DNA of 64,000 nucleotides from Candidatus Amarolinea dominans (GCA_016719785.1 JADJYJ010000001.1:620001-684000); one strand, 5' to 3'; shown: positions 8,825 through 17,768, numbered from the stretch's first letter. Translations and numbers: made by a program. The notes: a model not told the origin generated them from the letters alone.

Positions 8825-10594
8825 ATGAAACGTCTAGATACTGACATTCTCGTGATTGGCGGTGGCGCCACCGGTACGGGAATTGCCTGGGATGCGGCAC
8901 TCCGTGGCTTCAAGGTCATCCTGGTGGAGAAACGCGACCTAACCCATGGCACCACCGGGCGCTACCACGGCCTGTTGCACAGCGGCGGCCGCTATGTCGT
9001 CAAGGACCCTGGCAGCGCGGTGGAGTGCATTACCGAAAACCGCATCCTGCGCAAGACCCATGCCCATTGCATCGAAGATACCAGCGGCTTCTTTGTTGTG
9101 ACGCCAGAAGATGAGGGGGAATACCCTGATCTGTTCAAGGCCGCATGTGAGAAGTGCGGCGTGCCTTGCGCCGAAATCCCCGTGGCCGAGGCGCTGCGCC
9201 GTGAGCCGCTGTTGAACCAGCGCATCAGCCGCGTCTTCGAAGTGCCCGATGGCGCCGCGGACAGCTTCTTGTCCACGCACGCCACGGCCCAGGCCGCGCA
9301 ACGCGTTGGCGCGCAGACCCTCGTTTACCATGAAGTGATCGCCCTTCTTCTGGAGGGCGGCGATGGCAACCGCCGCGTGGCCGGCGCGCAGGTGCGCAAT
9401 GTGACCACCGGCGAAGAGATGGCGATTCACGCCAGCATGACCGTCAACGCCACCGGCGCGTGGGCCGGTCAGCTTGCCAAGATGGCTGGCATCCGCGTGG
9501 ATGTGATCCCCGGCAAGGGCACACTGGTGGCTATGAACCACCGTGTCGTCAACACAGTCATCAACCGCTGCAAAAAACCGGCCGATGGCGATATCATCGT
9601 GCCGATTCATACCGTGGCCGTCATCGGCACCACGGACGAACGCGTCACCAACCCTGAAGACCTGCGCATCGAACCGTGGGAAGTCTATCTGATGTTGAGC
9701 GAAGGCGAGAAGCTGGTTCCTTCCATTTCCAAAGCCCGTGTGGTGCGCACATGGGCCGGGGTGCGGCCCCTCTATCAGGAACATTACAGCGGTTCCAGTC
9801 GCGATGCCACGCGCGCCTTCACTCTGCTGCGCCACAACAATCGTGATGGCGTCCAGAGTTTCCTCACCATGACCGGCGGCAAGTGGACCACCTTCCGCCT
9901 GATGGCTGAAAAAGCCGTGGACGCCGCGTGCGAGCAGATTGGCGTGCGCCAGCCATGCGTGACGGCCGAGACGGTCGTGCCAGGCATCGAGCAGGGGCAC
10001 TACTGGCTGGGACATCGCCTGCACGAAGTCGAAGACCTCAAGCTGCAGGGCGAACTGGTGTGCGAGTGCGAGCTGGTGACGCGCACGATGGTCGAGAATG
10101 CCGTGCGGCGCAATCCCCTGGTGACACTGGACGATCTGCGCCGTGATGTGCGCCTGGGTATGGGGCCTTGCCAGGGCGGCTTCTGCACCTATCGCGCCTG
10201 CGGCATCTTGCACGAGCTGGGCAGCAAGCAGCAAGCGGATGCCCGCCCACCGCTGCAAGTCAGCGCAAGGGACGCCACGTGGGAAGTGGCCTACCTGCAG
10301 TCGCCCGCGCATAACAACGGCGCGGCGGCCGCGGCCCCTTCGCCGCTGTCCAATCAGGCCATTACAGTGGAGGATGCCAACCTGCTCTTGCGCGATTTCC
10401 TGCAAGAGCGCTGGAAAGGGCTGACGCCCATCCTGTGGGCGCAGCAGCTCAAGCAGGAACGCCTGGATGAACTGATCTACCTCAGCCTGCTGAATGCCGA
10501 TCATCTGCCCGACGGCGACCGGCAAGGCCCGCTGAGCACGTTCTGGCGGTTCGACACCACGCCGAACGAGAAAACGGAGCGCGACCATGCTTGA
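8825..10594 (+). CDS. glpA: Anaerobic glycerol-3-phosphate dehydrogenase, subunit A
   Basis: The 589-residue flavoprotein starts with a Rossmann FAD-binding block (DILVIGGGATGTGIAWDAA) and the HGTTGRYHGLLHSGGRYV block of GlpA/GlpD enzymes. C-terminal to the catalytic part it has a BFD-like [2Fe-2S] domain with Cys pairs in LVCECELVT and GPCQGGFCTYR, which separates GlpA from the aerobic GlpD. It oxidises sn-glycerol-3-phosphate to DHAP at the membrane and passes electrons through GlpB and GlpC to quinone. Its stop overlaps the glpB start by 8 bp, indicating translational coupling. Confidence 0.94.
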   Translation: MKRLDTDILVIGGGATGTGIAWDAALRGFKVILVEKRDLTHGTTGRYHGLLHSGGRYVVKDPGSAVECITENRILRKTHAHCIEDTSGFFVVTPEDEGEYPDLFKAACEKCGVPCAEIPVAEALRREPLLNQRISRVFEVPDGAADSFLSTHATAQAAQRVGAQTLVYHEVIALLLEGGDGNRRVAGAQVRNVTTGEEMAIHASMTVNATGAWAGQLAKMAGIRVDVIPGKGTLVAMNHRVVNTVINRCKKPADGDIIVPIHTVAVIGTTDERVTNPEDLRIEPWEVYLMLSEGEKLVPSISKARVVRTWAGVRPLYQEHYSGSSRDATRAFTLLRHNNRDGVQSFLTMTGGKWTTFRLMAEKAVDAACEQIGVRQPCVTAETVVPGIEQGHYWLGHRLHEVEDLKLQGELVCECELVTRTMVENAVRRNPLVTLDDLRRDVRLGMGPCQGGFCTYRACGILHELGSKQQADARPPLQVSARDATWEVAYLQSPAHNNGAAAAAPSPLSNQAITVEDANLLLRDFLQERWKGLTPILWAQQLKQERLDELIYLSLLNADHLPDGDRQGPLSTFWRFDTTPNEKTERDHA

Positions 10595-11870
10595 TCTACT
10601 TGTAATCGGCGCTGGACTGGCCGGCCTCCAGGCCGCTATCACCGCTGCGCAGGCCGGCGCACGGGTGCGGCTCATCGCCAAAGGCTTGAGCGCCACGCAT
10701 TGGGCCGCGGGCACCGTGGATGTGCTCGGCTATGCGCCGGCGGCTGAGGGCGCCGCGCCCGCGTTGGTGCAGCGCCCGCTGGATGCGATCGCCGGTGTGC
10801 CGGCCCCCCATCCCTACAGCCTGCTCGGCCGTGAGGGCGTTGCCAGCGCGCTCGATTCTTTCGTGGCCCTGACTCATGAGCTTGGCGTGCCCTACGAAGG
10901 CAGCGCCAACGGCGGCAACCTGCTGCTGCCATCGCCCGTCGGCGCGCCGCGACCCGCGTTCCTGGCGCCACGCGCCCAGCGCGGCGGCGATCTCAGCCGG
11001 CCGGAACCGATGCTGATCGTCGGTTTTCAGGGGATGCGCGACTTCTACCCCGAACTGATCGCGGCCAACCTGAACAAGCAGGGCTTTGCCGCGCGTGCGG
11101 CCTTCCTGCCCCTGAGCCTGCTCAACAGCCAGCATGACCGCAACAGCGTGCAGTTGGCTCATGGCCTGGATAACCCGCGGGTCACCGCCAAACTGGCGGC
11201 TGAGCTCAAGCGCCTGCTCAAGCCGGGGGAGCGCATCGGCCTGCCGGCTATCCTGGGCCTGGCCAATCACCTGGGTGTGCTGGATGATTTGCGCACCCAA
11301 ACCGGCGCCGTCATCTTTGAAATCCCCACCCTGCCGCCCAGCGTGCCTGGCATTCGCCTGCATGCGGCCTTGCGCAAGCATGTGGAAGCGCTGGGCGTGC
11401 GGGTCGAGATCGGCATGGAGGGCATTGGCTTCCACGCAGAGGGGGACGCAGAGGGGGACGCGGGAAACATTCAGTGGGTGGAGACTTCTACCAGTGCGCG
11501 GCCGCTGAAGCACCGCGCGGCCAAGTATCTGCTGGCGACGGGCGGCATCCTGGGCGGCGGTTTCAACAGCAATCACCTGGGCCGGGTGTGGGAAGTGATC
11601 TTCGACCTGCCGTTGACCGTGCCGCAGCAGCGTCATCAGTGGTTCCAGTCGCAGTTTCTGGATCCGCAGGGGCACCCGGTTTTCCGCGGTGGTGTGGCGG
11701 TGAATGGCGATTGGCAGCCGCTCAAGGGCGATGGGACCCCCGTTTATCGCAACCTGTGGGCGGCCGGCGGTCTGTTGGCCGGCGGGGATTACATTCAGGA
11801 GCGCAGCCTGGAAGGGGTTGCCATTGCCAGCGGTCGCGCCGCGGCGACGCGACTCCTGCAGGCAGCGTAG
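10587..11870 (+). CDS. glpB: Anaerobic glycerol-3-phosphate dehydrogenase, subunit B
   Basis: The 427-residue flavoprotein begins with LDLLVIGAGLAGLQAAITAA, a dinucleotide-binding fold. Its length and position between glpA and glpC fit GlpB, the subunit linking GlpA to the iron-sulfur subunit. The C-terminal NLWAAGGLLAGGDYIQERS block is typical of the family. A short duplicated GAGGGGGACGCA stretch near 11440 (EGDAEGDA) looks like a small in-frame tandem duplication. The ATG overlaps the glpA end. Confidence 0.9.
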   Translation: MLDLLVIGAGLAGLQAAITAAQAGARVRLIAKGLSATHWAAGTVDVLGYAPAAEGAAPALVQRPLDAIAGVPAPHPYSLLGREGVASALDSFVALTHELGVPYEGSANGGNLLLPSPVGAPRPAFLAPRAQRGGDLSRPEPMLIVGFQGMRDFYPELIAANLNKQGFAARAAFLPLSLLNSQHDRNSVQLAHGLDNPRVTAKLAAELKRLLKPGERIGLPAILGLANHLGVLDDLRTQTGAVIFEIPTLPPSVPGIRLHAALRKHVEALGVRVEIGMEGIGFHAEGDAEGDAGNIQWVETSTSARPLKHRAAKYLLATGGILGGGFNSNHLGRVWEVIFDLPLTVPQQRHQWFQSQFLDPQGHPVFRGGVAVNGDWQPLKGDGTPVYRNLWAAGGLLAGGDYIQERSLEGVAIASGRAAATRLLQAA

Positions 11871-11919
11871 GGCCGCTGGCCTGGCGCTTGAATTTCTTTT
11901 ACGAACACGGACTATCCTT

Positions 11920-13188
11920 ATGCACACGATTTCCTGGCACTCGGTCGGCGAATCGCTCGACGAGTGTATCAAATGTAACATCTGTACGAGCTACTGCCCG
12001 GTGGCCGCGGTGACCGATCAGTTCCACGGCCCCAAGTATTCCGGGCCGCAGGCGCAGCGCTTCCGCGAGAACGGCCAGCCCCACTCGCCCGATCATTCGG
12101 TGGACTACTGCTCCGGCTGCCGCGTCTGCAATGAGGTTTGCCCCACCGGCGTGCGCATTGCCGAGATCAACGCCCGCGCCCGCGCGCAGATGGTGGCCGA
12201 ACACGGCATCCCCTTGCGCAATCGTCTCCTGGGCCGCAACGAGATGTTGGGCAAGGTGGGCAGCTACGCGCCGGCCCTGGCCAACCTGGCGATGCACAAC
12301 CCCTTCAGCCGCTTCATGGCCGAGAAGGTGATGGGCATCGCGCGCCAGGCGCCGCTGCCGCATTGGAGCACGGAGGGCACCTTCGGCGACTGGATGAAGC
12401 GCACCGCCGGCCAGCGCCTGGCCTCAGACAAGAAGGTGGTCTACTTCCACGGCTGCGCCACGATGTACTACGAGCCGTTCATCGGCAAGGCGGCCGTCCT
12501 GGTCTTCGAGCATCATGGCTACGAGGTGATCGTGCCGCCGCAGAACTGCTGCGGCCTGCCGATGCTGAGCAACGGCGAATTCAAGGCGGCGCGCGGCCTT
12601 CACGAGCACAACGTCGGTTACCTGGCCGACTACGCCGCCCAGGGCTACCCCGTCGTGGGCACCAGCACCAGTTGCACCTTGACTCTCAAAGAAGAGGCGC
12701 CCGAACTGCTGGACATGCAGGACGCAGCCAGCGAACAGCTCAAGATGGGCACCTGGGACATCTTCGAGTGGCTGATCGAACTGGCCGACAAGGGCGAGCT
12801 GAGAACCGATTTCAAGAATATCGAGATGGTCTTACCGTATCACGCGCCTTGCCAATATCGGGCGCACCGCGTGGGCAAGCCGGCCTTCGAGATCCTTGAG
12901 ATGATCCCCGGCCTGGATGTGCGTGACAGCCACGCCCCCTGCTGTGGCATCGCCGGCACCTATGGCTACAAGGTGGAGAAATATCAGATCGGCATGGATG
13001 TGGGCGAAGAGCTGTTCCGCTTCGTGCGCGAGCAGGGCGAGGAGGCCACCATCACCGCCTGCGACTCCGAAACGTGCCGCTGGCAGTTGGAGCATGGCAC
13101 CCACAAGCCCAGCCGCCATCCGATCGAAGTTCTGGCCGCTGCGTATGGGTTGTACGACCTGGAGAAACGCCGGCCGCTGCATGAGTAG
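11920..13188 (+). CDS. glpC: Anaerobic glycerol-3-phosphate dehydrogenase, subunit C (Fe-S)
   Basis: The 422-residue protein has two N-terminal [4Fe-4S] motifs, CIKCNICTSYCP and CSGCRVCNEVCP, and two CCG-domain blocks, NCCGLPML and APCCGIAGTYGYK, which match GlpC and heterodisulfide-reductase-like subunits. It anchors the dehydrogenase to the membrane and transfers electrons to the quinone pool. The ATG at 11920 gives the normal N-terminus just before the first cluster. Its TAG stop lies in the first unit of the downstream heptamer array, so the array begins exactly at the gene end. Confidence 0.93.
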   Translation: MHTISWHSVGESLDECIKCNICTSYCPVAAVTDQFHGPKYSGPQAQRFRENGQPHSPDHSVDYCSGCRVCNEVCPTGVRIAEINARARAQMVAEHGIPLRNRLLGRNEMLGKVGSYAPALANLAMHNPFSRFMAEKVMGIARQAPLPHWSTEGTFGDWMKRTAGQRLASDKKVVYFHGCATMYYEPFIGKAAVLVFEHHGYEVIVPPQNCCGLPMLSNGEFKAARGLHEHNVGYLADYAAQGYPVVGTSTSCTLTLKEEAPELLDMQDAASEQLKMGTWDIFEWLIELADKGELRTDFKNIEMVLPYHAPCQYRAHRVGKPAFEILEMIPGLDVRDSHAPCCGIAGTYGYKVEKYQIGMDVGEELFRFVREQGEEATITACDSETCRWQLEHGTHKPSRHPIEVLAAAYGLYDLEKRRPLHE

Positions 13189-13399
13189 GAAGTAGGAAGT
13201 AGGAAGTGGGAAGTGGGAAGTGGGAAGTGGGAAGTGGGAAGTGGGAAGTAGGAAGTAGGAAGTAGGAAGTGGGAAGTAGGAAGTGGGAAGTAGGAAGTGG
13301 GAAGTGGGAAGTAGGAAGTAGGAAGTAGGAAGTGGGAAGTGGGAAGTGGGAAGTAGGAAGTAGGAAGTGGGAAGTGGGAAGTGGGAAGTAGGAAGTAGG
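13185..13399 (+). repeat. Heptamer tandem array 2, GGAAGTA/GGAAGTG
   Basis: About 30 uninterrupted 7-bp units run from the glpC stop codon into the start of the next open frame. Units differ only at the last base (A or G) in a mixed order. Because seven is not a multiple of three, each GTA unit places a TAG in one of the three frames in turn. Confidence 0.95.
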
Positions 13400-13963
13400 G
13401 GCGCGTGGACGGCGGCGGACTGGGAAAGCGCCTGGGCGCCCTGTGACGAAGCCACGTATGTGGACGCCCTGGCGCTCCTGCGGCCGGACGATGTGGTGCT
13501 GGACATCGGCGCCGGTGATCTGCGCCTGGCGCGGCGCATGGCGCAGCAGTGCCGCCAGGTGATTGCGCTGGAACGGCAGGCCGCTGTGCTGGTCCGGGCC
13601 GGCTCGACGCCCCCACCGGCCAACCTGACTGCGATCTGCGCGGATGCGCTCACCTGGCCGCTGCCGGCGGGCATCACCACAGCCGTTCTGTTGATGCGGC
13701 ACTGCACGCACCTGGCCGCCTACGCCGATCGTCTGCGCCGCGCGGGCTGCCGGCATCTCATCACGAACGCACGCTGGCGCCTCGGCGTGGAGTTGATCGA
13801 ACTGGCCGCCGGCGTGCCCTGGAACTCAGTGGCCGGCGGCTGGTATGCCTGCCGTTGCGGCGCCGTCGGGTTCAAGCCGCTGCCCGCGGCCGGCCTGACC
13901 GCGGCGCTGCTCCAGCAGACGGCGGAAGTTCTCGACTGCCCCGCCTGCAGGGCCAGTGATTGA
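13367..13963 (+). CDS. Class I SAM-dependent methyltransferase-like protein, start inside repeat array
   Basis: The frame encodes about 185 residues with a clear SAM-binding motif I (VVLDIGAGDLRLARRM), followed by a VIALER acidic end of strand 2 and a C-terminal Cys-rich stretch (CRCGAVGF, CPAC) that may bind a metal. The substrate is unknown. The only in-frame start codon before the domain is a GTG within the heptamer array at 13367, so the N-terminus is encoded by repeat DNA. The original start may have been lost when the array expanded, or translation may depend on the array. Confidence 0.6.
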   Translation: MGSGKWEVGSRGAWTAADWESAWAPCDEATYVDALALLRPDDVVLDIGAGDLRLARRMAQQCRQVIALERQAAVLVRAGSTPPPANLTAICADALTWPLPAGITTAVLLMRHCTHLAAYADRLRRAGCRHLITNARWRLGVELIELAAGVPWNSVAGGWYACRCGAVGFKPLPAAGLTAALLQQTAEVLDCPACRASD

Positions 13964-14030
13964 AATCGCGCCTGAATGGCGTGACGGCCGGGCGCCCACC
14001 TGCGACCACGCATCTTCTCAATAATTTGGG

Positions 14031-14086
14031 GTAGGGGCATGGCCTTGCGCCTGCCCGCGTGGGCGACCGCAAGGGTGCGCCCCTAC
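14031..14086 (+). repeat. Palindromic element before the PfpI-like gene
   Basis: An imperfect inverted repeat begins GTAGGGGC and ends GCGCCCCTAC, with further pairing of CTTGCG/CGCAAG and GCCC/GGGC inside. It sits in the short gap before the PfpI-like gene and looks like a dispersed miniature palindrome. Confidence 0.7.
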
Positions 14087-14102
14087 TAACAAGGATATCG
14101 TT

Positions 14103-14630
14103 ATGACACTGCGACTTGAAGGCAAGCGGATTGCCATCCTGCTTGAAGAAGGATTCGAGGACCTGGAGTTTTGGGTGCCCCTGATGCGCATGCAGGAAGA
14201 GGGCGCCCGCGTGACCGTCGTCGGCATCACAGCCGGCAAGACGGTCAAGAGTAAGACGGGCGCGCTGACCGCAATGACCGATGTGGCGGCGGCCGACGTG
14301 CAGGCGTCCGCTTTCGATGGCCTGATCGTGCCCGGCGGCTGGGCGCCCGACAAGCTGCGCCGCTATCCCGCCGTCACGACCCTGGTGCGCCAGGTGTACG
14401 AGCAGGGCAAGATCGTCGGCATGATCTGCCACGCCGGCCTGGTCGGCATCTCGGCCGGCATCGTGCGCGGGCATCGCAGCACCGGCAGCCTGGGTATCAA
14501 GGATGATCTCCTGAACGCCGGCGCGACCTGGGTGGATGAAGCGGCCTTCCGCGATGGCAACCTGGTGTGGGGGCGCGTCGTGCCCGACATCCCCTACTTT
14601 TGCCGGGAACTGGTGGCCGCACTCGCTTAG
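14103..14630 (+). CDS. PfpI/DJ-1 family protein (protease or deglycase-like)
   Basis: The 175-residue protein is the normal size for the PfpI class. GFEDLEF holds the conserved acidic residue after strand 1, and the nucleophile elbow is GMICHAGLVG with its Cys near residue 117, next to a His. Family members include PfpI-type peptidases and glyoxalase III/deglycase-type enzymes, so a role in removing reactive carbonyls such as methylglyoxal would suit a glycerol/DHA island; this is inference. It lies between the glp and dhaM genes on the same strand. Confidence 0.85.
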   Translation: MTLRLEGKRIAILLEEGFEDLEFWVPLMRMQEEGARVTVVGITAGKTVKSKTGALTAMTDVAAADVQASAFDGLIVPGGWAPDKLRRYPAVTTLVRQVYEQGKIVGMICHAGLVGISAGIVRGHRSTGSLGIKDDLLNAGATWVDEAAFRDGNLVWGRVVPDIPYFCRELVAALA

Positions 14631-14719
14631 ATCATTCCCGCTGGTCCTGAACGGTCGGGGGCGATCCGTTCGTTGCATCGTCTCCGCCTACCAGCCACAA
14701 TCTCACACGAGAGGTTTCT

Positions 14720-17260
14720 ATGGTTGGCCTCGTCATCGTATCCCATAGCTATTTCCTTGCCCAGGGCGTTCTGGAATTGGCGCGCCAGATGGCGGCCCCT
14801 GGCGTAAAAATTGCGGCGGCCGGCGGCCTGGATGGCCCCGACCATGCGCTGGGCACCGACCCCTTCATGGTGCAGCAGGCCATCGAAGCGGTGGATGGCC
14901 CCGACGGCGTCCTGGTCCTGATGGACCTGGGCAGCGCCATTTTGAGCACCGAAATGGCGCTTGAGTTTGTAACCGAAGAGACGCGGCAGCGGGTTCTCCT
15001 GTGCGAAGCCCCCCTGGTGGAGGGCGCGCTGGCTGCAGCCGTGCAGGCCGGCCTGGGCAGTTCCCTGGCCGTCACCGCGGCCGAAGCGCGCAGCGCCCTG
15101 CTGCCCAAAGCCACGCATCTGGGCGTTCAGATCGCAGGGCCTGTCGTGTCGTCCCCTGTCAGCACCACGGAGCGCGTGATCCAACTGCGCCTGACGGTGC
15201 GCAATCGCCTGGGACTGCATGCCCGACCGGCCGCGTTGTTCGTACGGACTGTGGGGCGTTTTGCCAGCAGCATGACGGTGCGCAATGTGACCCGCGGCGG
15301 GCCTGCGGTCAATGCGCGCAGCATCAACCTGGTGGCGACGCAAGCCATCCGCCAGGGCGATGAGATCGAAATCGGCGCCAGTGGAGCGGATGCTGAGGCT
15401 GCGCTGGCCGCGCTGGCGCAGTTGGCAGACACAGGCTTTGGCGACGGCATCACGCCTGTGGACAGCGCAGCGCCCTCGGCCGACGCCGCTGTGAGCGCAG
15501 CGCCCGCGCTCACAGCGGCGTCGGCCGACCTGGACGAGCCGCTGCGGTCCCTGCAAGGCATCGCGGCCGCGCCAGGCATTGCCATTGGCCCTGTCCGGCG
15601 CTTCGAGCCGACCGTGCCGCCGGTGGTGCTGCGTCAGCGGGGGGTGAGCAACCCGGCCGCCGAGTGGGAGCGCCTGCAAGGCGCCAGGCAGGTGGCGCGG
15701 CAAAACATCGAGGAGATGCACGCGCGCCTGTGGCAACAGGGCGCGGCGGCCGAAGCCGCCATTTTTGACGCGCATCTGCTGTTCCTGGATGACCCGGCGC
15801 TGTTGGAGCCAGCGCAAGCGGCCATCTTCGGGCAGGCTGATAGCGCCGAGGCGGCCTGGCACGACATCATCGAAACAACGGCTGCTGCCTACGCGGCGCT
15901 GGACGATGCCTATCTGCAGGCACGCGCGGCCGATGTGCGCGATGTGGGTCGCCAGGTGCTGTTGGCGCTGGCCGGCCAGCGCGCCACCTTCAGCCTGGAT
16001 GCGCCGGCCATCCTGGTGGCCGACGACCTGGCGCCGAGTGACACCGCCAACCTGGATCGCAGTCAGGTGTTGGCCCTGTGTACGGCGCGGGGCGGTTCCA
16101 CCTCGCACAGCGCCATCCTGGCGCGCACGTTGGGCATTCCGGCCGTGGTTGGTTTGGGCGCGCGCGTGTTGACCGTGCCCACCGATACGTTGATGGTGGT
16201 GAATGGCGACAGCGGCGAGGTCATCATCGCACCGGCGGCGGGCGCGGTGGCGACCTGGGAAGCGCGGCGCAGCGCCTGGCTGGATGCCCGTCAGCAGGCC
16301 GCAGCAACCAGCCAGCAGGCCGCGGTGACCACCGATGGCGTGCATGTCGAAGTGGTCGCCAACGTTGGCAGTGTGACCGATACCCTGGCCGCGGTGGCGG
16401 CGGGCGCCGAAGGGGTGGGGCTGCTGCGCACCGAATTCCTGTATCTCGATCGCGTGGTGGCGCCGTCGGAAGCCGAGCAGACCGACATCTACCAGGCCAT
16501 CTTCGCGGTGATGGGGCAGCGGCCCATTGTCGTGCGCACCCTGGATGTGGGCGGCGACAAGGAACTGGCCTATATCGCCCTGGGGCATGAGGACAACCCG
16601 TTCTTGGGAACACGGGCTGTGCGCCTGTACCGGGAGCGCCCCGATCTGATCGAGCCGCAACTGCGTGCCCTGCTGCGCGCGGCCGTGGGGCGGCGTGTGC
16701 GCATCATGTTCCCGATGATTGCCACCTATGACGAGGTGGTGATGGTGCGCGGCTGGCTGGACAAGGCGCAGCGTGACCTGGCCGCGGCCGGCGTACCCGC
16801 GCCCACCGATCTGCAGGTTGGCATCATGATCGAGATTCCGGCGGCGGCTGTGCTGGCCGACAAACTGGCGCCCGCGGTTGATTTCTTCAGCATCGGCACG
16901 AACGACCTGACGCAGTACACCATGGCGGCCGAACGGGGTAATCCGCGTGTGGCGTATCTGACCGATGCGCTGCACCCGGCCGTGCTGCGCCTGATTGCCC
17001 AGGTGATTACGGCTGCGCATGACCACGGACGCTGGGTGGGGGTCTGCGGCGAGCTGGCCGGCGACCTGACCGCCATCCCCATCCTGCTTGGGCTTGGGCT
17101 GGACGAGTTCAGCATGAACCCGGCTGCGATTCCACCCGCCAAGCAACTTCTGCGCACACTCAACCGCCAGGCGCTGCGCGATCTGGCGTCGCATGTGCTG
17201 ACGCTGAACTCGGCGCAGGCGGTGCGCGCGGCGGTGCGCGCGGCCCTGCCCGCAGGTTAA
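14720..17260 (+). CDS. dhaM: DhaM-HPr-Enzyme I fusion phosphotransferase
   Basis: The 846-residue polypeptide joins three phosphotransfer modules. Residues 1-135 are the DhaM EIIA-like domain with the phospho-acceptor His9 in IVSHS. Residues about 152-240 are HPr with GLHARPAA (His167). Residues about 275-846 are a complete Enzyme I: the His domain has GGSTSHSAILAR (His463), and the PEP-binding part has LLRTEFLY, RTLDVGGDKE, MIEIPAA, GTNDLTQY and the catalytic Cys in GVCGELAGD. It should carry phosphate from PEP all the way to DhaL-ADP. E. coli DhaM has only a truncated Enzyme I part. An Ala/Pro/Ser-rich linker separates HPr and EI. No sugar EIIBC genes are nearby. Confidence 0.93.
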   Translation: MVGLVIVSHSYFLAQGVLELARQMAAPGVKIAAAGGLDGPDHALGTDPFMVQQAIEAVDGPDGVLVLMDLGSAILSTEMALEFVTEETRQRVLLCEAPLVEGALAAAVQAGLGSSLAVTAAEARSALLPKATHLGVQIAGPVVSSPVSTTERVIQLRLTVRNRLGLHARPAALFVRTVGRFASSMTVRNVTRGGPAVNARSINLVATQAIRQGDEIEIGASGADAEAALAALAQLADTGFGDGITPVDSAAPSADAAVSAAPALTAASADLDEPLRSLQGIAAAPGIAIGPVRRFEPTVPPVVLRQRGVSNPAAEWERLQGARQVARQNIEEMHARLWQQGAAAEAAIFDAHLLFLDDPALLEPAQAAIFGQADSAEAAWHDIIETTAAAYAALDDAYLQARAADVRDVGRQVLLALAGQRATFSLDAPAILVADDLAPSDTANLDRSQVLALCTARGGSTSHSAILARTLGIPAVVGLGARVLTVPTDTLMVVNGDSGEVIIAPAAGAVATWEARRSAWLDARQQAAATSQQAAVTTDGVHVEVVANVGSVTDTLAAVAAGAEGVGLLRTEFLYLDRVVAPSEAEQTDIYQAIFAVMGQRPIVVRTLDVGGDKELAYIALGHEDNPFLGTRAVRLYRERPDLIEPQLRALLRAAVGRRVRIMFPMIATYDEVVMVRGWLDKAQRDLAAAGVPAPTDLQVGIMIEIPAAAVLADKLAPAVDFFSIGTNDLTQYTMAAERGNPRVAYLTDALHPAVLRLIAQVITAAHDHGRWVGVCGELAGDLTAIPILLGLGLDEFSMNPAAIPPAKQLLRTLNRQALRDLASHVLTLNSAQAVRAAVRAALPAG

Positions 17261-17330
17261 GGCAGCGGGCAAAGTGGCAAAGGTTGGCTGGAGGATGAAC
17301 GCAGTTAATTCGGCGCCCGTTTTTTGATCT

Positions 17331-17359
17331 TTGACAAAAATGGATTTACCGGTTATTAT
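17331..17359 (+). promoter_or_regulatory. Strong predicted promoter for the small peptide gene
   Basis: TTGACA (17331-17336), a 17-bp spacer and TATTAT (17354-17359) make one of the best consensus promoters in the window. It drives the 58-codon peptide gene. The leader has tandem GATGTCC units (about 17404-17420) of unknown meaning. Confidence 0.75.
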
Positions 17360-17447
17360 GATATTGCCCTACCTCAAGTGCGGTCATGTGGCCGCTCGTG
17401 TTCGATGTCCGATGTCCGATGTTCCATACGAAAGGAGTCAAGAGATC

Positions 17448-17624
17448 ATGCACAGCCAGATGTCAATTGACCGTTTTCATGCGATGATGACGTCATCCAA
17501 GCCGGATAGCCCACTGATGGCTACTCTGCGCCAGGTGAAGATCGTGCAGGGGCCGGAGCGCATTGCGCTGCGCAGCTCCAAGGGTGTCAGCCCATATTAC
17601 GTGTGGACTGGGTGGAACCTCTGA
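17448..17624 (+). CDS. 58-residue peptide with Trp-rich C-terminus, candidate ComX-like pheromone precursor
   Basis: A strong ribosome site (AAAGGAG, 17431-17437) and a near-consensus promoter precede this short frame. The predicted peptide is hydrophilic, has no signal peptide or membrane segment, and ends in VSPYYVWTGWNL with Trp at positions -6 and -3 from the C-terminus. ComX precursors of Bacillus are 50-60 residues long, lack a signal peptide and carry the prenylated Trp in the last few residues. The next gene is an isoprenyl-synthase-like protein with the features of ComQ, and the gene after that has a ComP-like sensor. No clear overall sequence match to ComX is visible, so the role is inferred from context and tail composition. 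Confidence 0.6.
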   Translation: MHSQMSIDRFHAMMTSSKPDSPLMATLRQVKIVQGPERIALRSSKGVSPYYVWTGWNL

Positions 17625-17681
17625 TCCTTGTTGGTCCGCCGAACCGGACTACTGGGTGGCGCGCCAAACCATTTCATAAGA

Positions 17682-17720
17682 CCATAGCGTGTGGGGTATC
17701 CCACACGCTATGGTTTTGTT
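17682..17720 (+). terminator. Intrinsic terminator between peptide and synthase genes
   Basis: A perfect 14-bp stem (CCATAGCGTGTGGG and complement) with loop GTAT is followed by TTTTGTT. It would end most transcripts after the peptide gene, giving more peptide than synthase mRNA. Confidence 0.88.
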
Positions 17721-17768
17721 AGCTGTGCTGCGCCCTGTACTCCATAGCCGCTCGCCTGGAGGCGCCGT

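Noticed and set aside
8939..10714. A 591-codon frame antisense to glpA, and a 490-codon one antisense to glpK (6995-8467)
   Set aside because: Both are shadows of well-recognised genes; composition is non-protein-like and no ribosome site or family supports them.
13185..13399. CRISPR array
   Set aside because: The unit is 7 bp, perfectly tandem, without spacers, and no cas genes are in the window.
12984..13756. Minus-strand frames through the heptamer array giving Leu-Pro-Thr-Ser-His-Phe repeats
   Set aside because: They arise from translating the 7-bp repeat in any frame and have no start signals or domain support.
14627..17272. An 881-codon open frame antisense to the DhaM-HPr-EI fusion
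   Set aside because: The plus-strand frame encodes recognisable catalytic motifs along its whole length; the antisense frame is open only because of high GC third positions and is His/Arg/Gln-rich with no domain.
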